Of a DNA stretch of 6,851 nucleotides, positions 1 through 5,800 are shown one piece after another. The stretch's first letter is position 1; each line of letters opens with the position of its first letter. The translations under genes and the position numbers were made by a program. The stretch comes from Oscillospiraceae bacterium (GTDB lineage Bacteria; Bacillota; Clostridia; Oscillospirales; Ruminococcaceae), in contig JAGAKC010000379.1 of NCBI GenBank assembly GCA_017848155.1, forward strand, positions 1 through 6,851, written 5' to 3'. A model generated the notes under the pieces. That model was given only the letters and a program-made list of their open reading frames with translations. It was not told the origin of the DNA and searched no databases.

Positions 1-1
1 G

Positions 2-478
2 GCTCTTCCCCAGCTGTTTCATGCTATCGGTGCTGTATCAGGCACAGGTGCAGCTGTCGGCGCTGCGCTTCTCCCCATGCACATTCCCGTTATCCTTGCA
101 GGTCTTATCAGCGGCCCTGTCGTGGGAGCGCTTGTTGGAGCTGCTTCGCCGCTTGTGAGCTTTCTCATCAGTGGTATGCCCACCGCTCTGCTCCTTCCCT
201 TTCTCATAATTGAGCTTGCAGTTTACGGACTTACAGCTGGACTTCTCGCAAAGACAAAGCTCAACAGCCTTGTGAAGCTGCTTATCGTGCAGGTAACAGG
301 CAGAGCCGCAAGAGCTGCGGCAACGCTCATCAGCGTATATTTCCTCGGAAATAATTCCATGACAGCTGCCGATGCAATTACATTCGTTTCAGCAGGACTT
401 TTCGGTATCCTTATCCAGTGGGCGCTCATTCCTGCGCTGTTACAGTATGCGGAAAGGCTCAGAAAGCGCCATGAATGA
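2..478 (+). CDS. ECF-transporter S component (substrate-binding membrane subunit), 5' partial
   Basis: The reading frame is open from the first base, so the start lies upstream; 158 residues plus the stop are visible. The protein is very hydrophobic. It has the features of small S components of energy-coupling-factor vitamin transporters: an LPQLFHAIG stretch near the visible start, then LPMHIPVILAG followed by a Gly/Ala-rich helix, SPLVSFLISGMP, a helix with IELAVYGLTAGLL, a GRAARA segment and a final helix ending in a basic tail (ERLRKRHE). About four to five membrane helices are visible, and probably only a few dozen residues are missing. S components bind a vitamin or precursor and work with the shared EcfT and EcfA/EcfA' subunits, which are not in this window. 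The substrate cannot be read from sequence. The 3' end overlaps the next gene by 8 nt, which implies co-expression. Family recognition is by memory of conserved motifs; confidence is good for the family and nil for the substrate. Confidence 0.85.
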   Translation, partial: ALPQLFHAIGAVSGTGAAVGAALLPMHIPVILAGLISGPVVGALVGAASPLVSFLISGMPTALLLPFLIIELAVYGLTAGLLAKTKLNSLVKLLIVQVTGRAARAAATLISVYFLGNNSMTAADAITFVSAGLFGILIQWALIPALLQYAERLRKRHE

Positions 479-896
479 TCTCGAAAAAGCAAAGAAGCTG
501 CTGACAGACAACGGATACACACTTGTACTCTGCAAGGGCGATACCATCTACACCAGCAACGACAGAGGCGTTTCGCCTATGCTTAAGCTCATTGAGGACG
601 GTACTGACCTGAAAGGCTTTTCAGCAGCTGACAAAGTGGTAGGCCGTGCGGCAGCCATGCTTTTCGTGCTTGCCGAAATCAAGGAGCTGCACACGCAGGT
701 GATAAGCAGACCTGCTGCGGAGCTTCTAAAATACCACGGCATCACTTTCAGCTATGACGAAATTACGGAAATGATAATCAACCGCAGCGGCGACGGCGGA
801 TGTCCAATGGAGCTTGCGGTGCTTGACATCACTGACCCGAGGGAGGGTCACAAGGCTATTATCATGCGGCTTTCACAGCTGCGAAAGGAGAAATGA
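471..896 (+). CDS. DUF1893 family protein (TM1506-like, deaminase-like fold)
   Basis: A 141-residue protein starting MNDLEKAKKLL. I chose the ATG at 471 because homology to the DUF1893 family begins with this DLEKAKxLL segment; the longer in-frame start at 372 would lie inside the transporter gene. Family signatures seen are YTLVLCKGDTIYTSNDRGV (about residues 14-32), the LKGFSAADKVVGRAAAML block, and INRSGDGGCPME with Cys111. The family's known structure (Thermotoga TM1506) has a cytidine-deaminase-like fold. The usual zinc motif of deaminases (H/C-x-E with PCxxC) is not evident here, so deaminase activity is not supported. The length matches the family. The gene overlaps the S-component gene by 8 nt and ends one base before the aldo/keto reductase start, so translation is probably coupled. 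A weak Shine-Dalgarno (AAAGG, 453-457) lies rather far upstream. A role in handling the imported vitamin or precursor is only an inference from position. Confidence 0.87.
   Translation: MNDLEKAKKLLTDNGYTLVLCKGDTIYTSNDRGVSPMLKLIEDGTDLKGFSAADKVVGRAAAMLFVLAEIKELHTQVISRPAAELLKYHGITFSYDEITEMIINRSGDGGCPMELAVLDITDPREGHKAIIMRLSQLRKEK
884..890 (+). promoter_or_regulatory. Ribosome binding site that fixes the reductase start at 898
   Basis: AAAGGAG ends 7 nt before the ATG at 898, a textbook spacing. The longer in-frame start at 814 has no such site and would add 28 residues unlike the family, all inside the DUF1893 gene. Confidence 0.85.
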
Positions 897-897
897 T

Positions 898-1992
898 ATG
901 AAAAATCTTGGATTCGGACTTATGCGGCTTCCCCTGCTTGACGGAAGCGACCAGAAAAATTTTGACAAGAAGCAGGTCTGTGAGATGGTGGACAGCTTTC
1001 TTGCACAGGGCTTTACATATTTCGATACAGCCTACATGTACCATGACGGCTACAGCGAAAGGCTCGTAAAGGAAGTACTTGTACAGCGCCACAACCGTGA
1101 CAGCTATCTCCTTGCTACAAAGCTCCCCACAATGATGCTTAAAGAGGTCGGGGATATGGAGCGTATCTTCAACGAGCAGCTTGACAGGACAGGTGCGGAA
1201 TACTTCGACTACTACCTGCTTCACTGTCTTAACAAGGATAATTACGCAACCTGTAACAGGCTCGGCGCATTCGATTTCGTTATGCAGAAAAAGGCAGACG
1301 GCATCGTAAAGAAGATAGGCTTCTCCTACCACGACAATGCAGAGCTTCTGGACGAGATACTTACAGCTCACCCTGAAATGGAATTCGTGCAGCTTCAGAT
1401 AAACTACCTTGACTGGGAGGACAACGGTGTACAGTCACGTAAGTGCTATGAGGTCGCAAGAAAGCACGGCAAAGACATCATCGTAATGGAGCCTGTAAAG
1501 GGTGGAAAGCTCGCTGACCTGCCAAAGAGTGCTGAAGATCTTTTAAAGGAAAAGGAGCCTGGCCTGTCCGCTGCTTCATGGGCGGTCAGATTTGCTGCAA
1601 GCTGCGAGGGCGTTATAATGGTACTAAGCGGCATGAGCAACATGCAGCAGCTTACCGACAACACCTCCTACATGTCTGATTTCAGGCAGCTTACCGATGA
1701 GGAAAAGAAGCTGTGCTTCAAGGCTGCGGATATCATAAACTCTGCCGGATCTGTACCCTGCACCGCATGCCGCTACTGCGTCGAGGGATGTCCGATGAAC
1801 ATTCCTATCCCCGAATATTTCTCGCTGTTTAACGGAGAAAGGAATGACGAAGCAAAGGCAAAATACGCAGGGCTTGCAGAAAAAGGCAGCAAAGCAAGCG
1901 ACTGTATCGTCTGCGGTCAGTGCGAGGGACACTGTCCTCAGCATATAAAGATAATCGAGCGGCTGAAGGATGTCGCTGCGGCACTTGAATAA
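898..1992 (+). CDS. Aldo/keto reductase with C-terminal double [4Fe-4S] ferredoxin domain
   Basis: A 364-residue cytoplasmic oxidoreductase. The N-terminal part is a TIM-barrel aldo/keto reductase opening with LGFGLMRLP. The classic catalytic tetrad is visible: Asp43 and Tyr48 in the FDTAYMYHDG block, Lys75 in ATKLP and His109 in DYYLLHC. The IGFSYHD and MEPVKGGKLA blocks follow, as in this subfamily. The C-terminal part (from about 285) carries two Cys-x2-Cys-x2-Cys-x3-Cys-Pro motifs, Cys288/291/294/298 and Cys336/339/342/346, each able to hold a [4Fe-4S] cluster. This architecture is common in strict anaerobes. It suggests electrons passing between iron-sulfur clusters (or ferredoxin) and a nucleotide-dependent carbonyl reduction, but the substrate is unknown. 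It lies one base after the DUF1893 stop, so it is probably the last gene of the same operon. A terminator-like hairpin starts 8 nt after its stop codon. The length is normal and all key residues are present. Confidence 0.93.
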   Translation: MKNLGFGLMRLPLLDGSDQKNFDKKQVCEMVDSFLAQGFTYFDTAYMYHDGYSERLVKEVLVQRHNRDSYLLATKLPTMMLKEVGDMERIFNEQLDRTGAEYFDYYLLHCLNKDNYATCNRLGAFDFVMQKKADGIVKKIGFSYHDNAELLDEILTAHPEMEFVQLQINYLDWEDNGVQSRKCYEVARKHGKDIIVMEPVKGGKLADLPKSAEDLLKEKEPGLSAASWAVRFAASCEGVIMVLSGMSNMQQLTDNTSYMSDFRQLTDEEKKLCFKAADIINSAGSVPCTACRYCVEGCPMNIPIPEYFSLFNGERNDEAKAKYAGLAEKGSKASDCIVCGQCEGHCPQHIKIIERLKDVAAALE

Positions 1993-2000
1993 ACTACTCC

Positions 2001-2019
2001 AGGGGACCAACGTCCCTTT
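2001..2019 (+). terminator. Weak terminator-like hairpin after the reductase gene
   Basis: AGGGGAC (2001-2007) pairs with GTCCCTT (2012-2018) across a CAAC loop, with one G-T wobble. The T-run after it is only TTTC, so termination would be poor. It is nearly the same sequence as the strong terminator at 2219-2243. Its right half can alternatively pair with 2044-2052, which would dissolve this hairpin. Confidence 0.5.
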
Positions 2020-2020
2020 C
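2001..2020 (+). repeat. Direct repeat, left copy (matches 2220-2239)
   Basis: AGGGGACCAACGTCCCTTTC here against AGGGGACTAACGTCCCCTTT at 2220-2239: 17 of 20 bases are identical by eye. The two copies bracket the structured intergenic element. Confidence 0.8.
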
Positions 2021-2075
2021 AGGCTGTCGATAAAGTACTATCTGCGTTGGTCACTTGTTCGTCGCTAGGTTGGCG

Positions 2076-2088
2076 GCATCCATGCTGC
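2076..2088 (+). repeat. 13-bp direct repeat GCATCCATGCTGC, copy 1
   Basis: Identical to 2109-2121, 33 bp downstream. A third, partial copy (TAGCATCC, 2166-2173) matches 2107-2114. Each full copy forms the apex of a hairpin with a TCCA loop, so the repeat is a repeated structural module. Confidence 0.85.
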
Positions 2089-2108
2089 CTTTTGGCGACG
2101 ATTTCGTA

Positions 2109-2121
2109 GCATCCATGCTGC
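2109..2121 (+). repeat. 13-bp direct repeat GCATCCATGCTGC, copy 2
   Basis: Exact second copy of the 2076-2088 repeat. Here it forms the hairpin GTAGCA (2106-2111) with TGCTGC (2116-2121) around a TCCA loop. Confidence 0.85.
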
Positions 2122-2122
2122 G

Positions 2123-2160
2123 CCACACTACGACAGGCACAAAGCCTGGTCGTAGTGTGG
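2123..2160 (+). other. Strong 16-bp stem-loop
   Basis: CCACACTACGAC (2123-2134) is perfectly complementary to 2149-2160, and AGGC (2135-2138) to GCCT (2144-2147), with one unpaired G at 2148 and an ACAAA loop. No T-run follows, so it is not an intrinsic terminator in this direction. It is the most stable single hairpin in the window and the core of the structured element. Confidence 0.85.
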
Positions 2161-2218
2161 GTTTCTAGCATCCGGTACTTTCCCGTTCGCCTGATAATAC
2201 GGCTTTTTCAACAAGCAC

Positions 2219-2243
2219 AAGGGGACTAACGTCCCCTTTTTCT
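2219..2243 (+). terminator. Rho-independent terminator
   Basis: AAGGGGAC (2219-2226) pairs perfectly with GTCCCCTT (2231-2238) around a TAAC loop, followed by a run of Ts ending TTTCT. This is a clean intrinsic terminator on the + strand. It closes off transcripts from the left operon and the structured element just before the sigma-factor promoter. Confidence 0.88.
2220..2239 (+). repeat. Direct repeat, right copy (matches 2001-2020)
   Basis: Second copy of the terminator-hairpin sequence that also follows the reductase gene; this copy has the perfect stem and the longer T-run. Confidence 0.8.
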
Positions 2244-2244
2244 A

Positions 2245-2273
2245 TTGTCAGAAAATTATTTTTATGTTAAAAT
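2245..2273 (+). promoter_or_regulatory. Sigma-A-type promoter for the ECF sigma factor operon
   Basis: TTGTCA (2245-2250) and TAAAAT (2268-2273) are separated by exactly 17 bp, each matching five of six consensus bases. A TG one base before the -10 (2265-2266) gives an extended -10. The region is AT-rich. Transcription would start near 2280, leaving a leader of about 60 nt before the sigma-factor ATG. The promoter begins two bases after the terminator tail, which separates the two transcription units. Confidence 0.72.
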
Positions 2274-2282
2274 AAAAAAAGT

Positions 2283-2308
2283 CCGACAAAATCAATAACG
2301 CACTCGTA
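2283..2308 (+). promoter_or_regulatory. Possible second, ECF-type promoter
   Basis: CCGACA (2283-2288), 16 bp, then CGTA (2305-2308), leading into TATTATATAC. The spacing and the CGTA box resemble promoters read by ECF sigma factors, which often drive their own genes. The -35 lacks the usual AAC core, so this is weak. The same bases could also be read as a poor sigma-A promoter (CCGACA and TATTAT, 18-bp spacer). Confidence 0.25.
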
Positions 2309-2341
2309 TTATATACAAAGACAAGAAAAGGGAGTGACGGC

Positions 2342-2818
2342 ATGACTGATAATGAATTTGCGGAATTCTACAAACGCAACTACATGACGGTATATCGAAT
2401 ATGCTATATCTTTATGAAAGACCACGCAGAAGCAGAGGACTGCACCGAGGACACCTTCGTAAAGGTGCTTACAGGAAGCTTCACCTTTGAAAACGAGCGG
2501 CACGAGCGTGCATGGCTCTCTGTAGCTGCCGCAAACCTGTGCAAGGACAGGCTGAAAAACTGGTGGCACAGCAAGACAAGTCCTATCGAGGATTACGAAA
2601 AAGAGCTTAAAACAGAGGAGAATGACCAATACGGTGAGCTTACAGGTGAAGTGATGAAGCTGCCCGACAAGCTGAAAGAGGTGGTATTCCTCTATTACTA
2701 CATAGGATATCAGACAGACGAGATAGCAACGCTGCTGAAACGTCCCGCTTCAACTATACGAAACCAGATGAGGGACGCACGAAAACGACTGAAAAAAGCG
2801 TTGGGAGGTGAGCTTTAA
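2342..2818 (+). CDS. ECF-type RNA polymerase sigma factor (sigma-70 family)
   Basis: A 158-residue sigma factor with only regions 2 and 4, the usual ECF layout and length. Region 2 spans about residues 5-78: EFYKRNYMTVYRICYIFMKD, then AEDCTEDTFVKVL (core binding and -10 recognition), then ERAWLSVAAANLCKDRLKNWW. An acidic linker follows at about 82-102. Region 4 spans about 103-155: LPDKLKEVVFLYYYIGYQTDEIA and the helix-turn-helix LKRPASTIRNQMRDARKRLKKAL, which reads the -35. The start at 2342 is backed by AAAAGGGAG at 2326-2334, 7 nt upstream. The stop overlaps the next ATG in TAATG, so the sigma factor and the membrane protein are translationally coupled, the typical arrangement of a sigma factor and its membrane-bound regulator. 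It would direct RNA polymerase to a small regulon, not visible here, when released. The trigger is unknown. Confidence 0.93.
   Translation: MTDNEFAEFYKRNYMTVYRICYIFMKDHAEAEDCTEDTFVKVLTGSFTFENERHERAWLSVAAANLCKDRLKNWWHSKTSPIEDYEKELKTEENDQYGELTGEVMKLPDKLKEVVFLYYYIGYQTDEIATLLKRPASTIRNQMRDARKRLKKALGGEL
2803..2811 (+). promoter_or_regulatory. Ribosome binding site of the giant membrane protein
   Basis: GGGAGGTGA, close to a perfect Shine-Dalgarno, lies in the last codons of the sigma-factor gene, 6 nt before the ATG at 2818. Together with the TAATG overlap it fixes the start and predicts coupled, roughly balanced synthesis of the two proteins. Confidence 0.9.
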
Positions 2819-5800
2819 TGGATAACAGCAGATTTGAAACAGAAATGAACAGGATCATTCCACTCGAGGGCGCCGAGGAAAGAATGTATCAGAATATACT
2901 CCGAAAGGCTCACACCGAGGAGCTTTCAACCACTACAGAGAAAAAAAGACCTGCATCAAGGTCTGTCATGAAGTCTGTGCTTCCTGCAGCTGCATGTGTT
3001 GCCCTTGCAGGCGGTGTAACCGCAGCTGTGATAGCTGCCGTGAACAGCTTACCCACAGCACCCGTTACTTCTGAAACACCTGACACAGGCGATAAGTGCA
3101 CTGTCCTTACCACCACCATGCCTGACGGCAGTAAGCTTACGAGCCGTGACAACGGTCAGACATGGTACAACGGCGAAAGCAAGATATATGGCCTGCCCGA
3201 TGTGTATATAACTCTTCCCTCGAATGAGCCGCTATACAGCGGTGCTGACGCTCTTGCAACACTGCACAGCACGGCTGACGGCTTTGTGAGCGTAACCTCC
3301 TGTACATTTGAAAAGCTTTACGATGAAGGTTCGGAGATCATTAAAAGTGATATTCCACTTTCTGATAATGACAGCATAAGTAACGGACTTACTATCTCCA
3401 CATATATCCCTACAGCTGAGATCGCACATACAGACGATATGTGCCGCTTTACCGCAGAGCTTATCGGCGACAGCGGTGAATACACTGTTACAGCGGACTT
3501 TTACACCACTGACACGCCTGATGCCGTACCTGATAACGGTACAGTGCTGCTCACCATCTCCCCTGACGGAGATACCGAATACCGCAGCACAGACAACGGC
3601 GTAACATGGACCGCAAACGGTGAGCCTTATAACGGCAGACCGCAGGTATACATGACACTTAAGGACACCTCCCCATTGACAAGATGGGACGATATTCTGC
3701 TGACGATGCACAACACAAGTGCATTTGACGAGCATTTTACAGGTGAATATTTCTATATTCTGGACGACAATGTCTGGGTATCACCGGATAACTACGACAA
3801 CGCAGAGATCGACCATATGATACGCATCAGCGGAGCAAGAGGAAGCTTTATCTACGGTCTTGACACATATATCCCTCTTTCGGGATATACTCCCTGTGCG
3901 GGACGTTACCGCCACGATATCACGATGTATTCAGGCTATACCTGTGCGGTAGAGTTTACCGTTTCCCCCACCGATGTCATTCCCGAAAAACAAGAGAACG
4001 ACATTGCAGAAATGACCTTTGTGGACGCACCTGACTTCAAAGAGGTTGCAAGACTGGACATAGCTTCGATAAAGGAGCAGCTTGGATATGAAACTCCCGT
4101 TGATGTGACGACTCTGCCTGAATATGAGTATGCTGTTTTTGAAGCAGAGCGCCTTGATGAGGCTGATAAGTACAGGGCGAATTGCTACACCGAAATAAGA
4201 CTTGACTGTAAATATATCGGCACACATTATGCAGACTGGCTGTGTGCGGCGGCGTACTATGTTGCACCTAACGAGCCGATGGGTGCGCTTGCTTACTACT
4301 CAAAGATAATTCTTGTCAAAGACGGTCAGATAGTTTCAACCGAATTTCAGACCAAAGGCGACATGCATTTCTTCTTTGAGAGCAGAAAGGACTTCTATAT
4401 CTCCGCAAACGTACAGGACGGCGGTATCTACCGTGTTTCCCCGAAAACGAGCAAGCTCACGATAGAGCTTGTACAGTCGGGTGACAACATAACCATAAAA
4501 GAGGTAACAGATAAGTACATCCACTATAACGAGGTCGTTGAGAAGATACTTGACATCGAAAGCGGCGATGTGCGCATCATGAGCTTTTCGGAAACAGAGG
4601 ACATCGGCTCATGGATAGACGGTGATTTCTACTACTACCGTGACCTCAGTGCAGGCGAGGATAAATGCAGGATGATGCAGCTGAAAACGGGAAACGTGAC
4701 CGAATGTACAACACCCTATTCTGTGCTTGCAGATACGTTCACTAAAAAGAGAAGCATCGTTACAAGCCTGCCTTACACGCTCACGCCTATCTCGAGAAAC
4801 GGCTCATGGCGCAGCGCAGAAGGCTTCACCGTAACAAGTAACAAAAACGACGAGGTGAGGGAATACTCATTCGGGCAGCTTGCGAAGTACAAGAATATCC
4901 CCATCGGTCATATCTACGCTGACCTGCTGCGTACGATAGAAAACTACGTGTATTTTGAAGCAGGACCTGCCAACGAGTACATCTTCGGCTTTGACCCTGA
5001 CAGCGGAAACGCATTCGTATTCGAGCACGGCATCGACTCGCCCTACACCGTGGCTGCTTCGACATGTAATGCGATAGTATTCACAACAGGCGACCTAATT
5101 TATGCGTATTCCTATGACAGCGAGTCGCCTGACATCAGCGACACAGAGCTTTCGGATAAGCCTGAGATAATGACGATCACAGCGCCCACTGAAGAAGAGC
5201 TTTCAGAGCTTAGAAATGACAGCTCCATCCCCGTGGATATCACCCAGCTTCGCCACTATGACTCCACGATGCAGTTTATGAAGGAGCTTGAGGAAAAGGG
5301 CGCAGATATCTCCGCTTATCGTGAAAACAACTACACTAAGGTCAACGATAATATCGTCTATATCGGCACCGAAAGGGCGGATTGGGTGTATGAAGCGTCG
5401 TACATGCTGAGAAGTGACGGAGTCGGATTGCATTACTACTCAAAGCTGATGTTCATAAAGGACACGGATAACGGTCTGACAGCCGAGGAAATGTTCAGCT
5501 TCAAGGGCGGTATCAGCACATGGATACATGTTGATGACAATGGCGGAAAGGCATATTTCACCACGCTTCGGGGCGACTACGACTCCCCTTCCGAAACGGA
5601 CGGAGGACTATTCTCCATCAACACAGAAACAGGTGAGGTGGTCCAGCTGTACAAGACATGCTGGGCAGAGATAACCCAGACCACTGACAAATATATCCTG
5701 TTCAACTCCCACGCTTCCGACGACAACGGTAAGCAGCATATCCTTTCCCTTGAAACGGGCAGGATAGAAACTATAGAGGTGCCTGTCGGCTATCTGTGGT

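Larger units (their letters stand above)
2019..2194 (+). ncRNA. Highly structured intergenic element, possible structured RNA or palindromic repeat element
   Basis: No protein frame is supported here, but the sequence is dense in complementary segments. The ends can pair: TCAGGC 2019-2024 with GCCTGA 2189-2194, and AAAGTAC 2032-2038 with GTACTTT 2175-2181. Inside are three hairpins in a row. Hairpin 1 is 2059-2101, an outer TCGTCGC/GCGACGA stem with an inner 7-bp stem and TCCA loop. Hairpin 2 is 2106-2121, a 6-bp stem with TCCA loop. Hairpin 3 is 2123-2160, 16 bp with one bulged G and an ACAAA loop. Together this makes a closed multi-branched fold ahead of a strong terminator at 2219-2243. 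I see no convincing own promoter, so as RNA it would be part of, or processed from, the reductase operon's 3' end. The alternative is a non-coding palindromic repeat or MITE-like element. I do not recognise it as a known RNA family. Confidence 0.5.

Noticed and set aside
372..470. Longer start for the DUF1893 protein at 372
   Set aside because: The extra 33 residues are the transporter gene read in another frame; family similarity begins at the ATG at 471.
814..897. Longer start for the aldo/keto reductase at 814
   Set aside because: The 28 extra residues overlap the DUF1893 gene in another frame and do not look like the family; ATG 898 has a well-placed AAAGGAG and yields the normal LGFGLMRLP start.
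862..1371. Minus-strand open frame of 169 residues opposite the reductase gene
   Set aside because: It is antisense to a well-supported gene, is rich in Val and Cys as expected of a reverse reading, and shows no domain.
2060..2173. CRISPR array or tRNA gene suggested by the short repeats and stems
   Set aside because: There are only two full repeat copies with no regular spacers, the repeats sit at hairpin tips, and no cloverleaf with a T-loop GTTCGA-type block or CCA end can be drawn.
2019..2194. Insertion sequence remnant
   Set aside because: No transposase fragment can be read in any frame here, and no clear short target duplication was found beyond the terminator-like hairpins; a small non-coding repeat remains possible and is reported as such.
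2309..2629. Minus-strand open frame across the sigma-factor start and its promoter region
   Set aside because: It lies opposite a clear sigma factor and its ribosome binding site, and has no recognisable domain.
3232..3735. Minus-strand open frame of 167 residues opposite the giant membrane protein
   Set aside because: Composition is typical of an antisense shadow (many Cys and Val), with no recognisable motif; the plus-strand frame is continuous and carries duplicated protein motifs.
3097..3975. Sialidase enzyme suggested by the two Asp-boxes
   Set aside because: Only two Asp-boxes are present, 148 residues apart, with no FRIP motif or catalytic arginine triad pattern; they are better read as structural turns in repeated modules.
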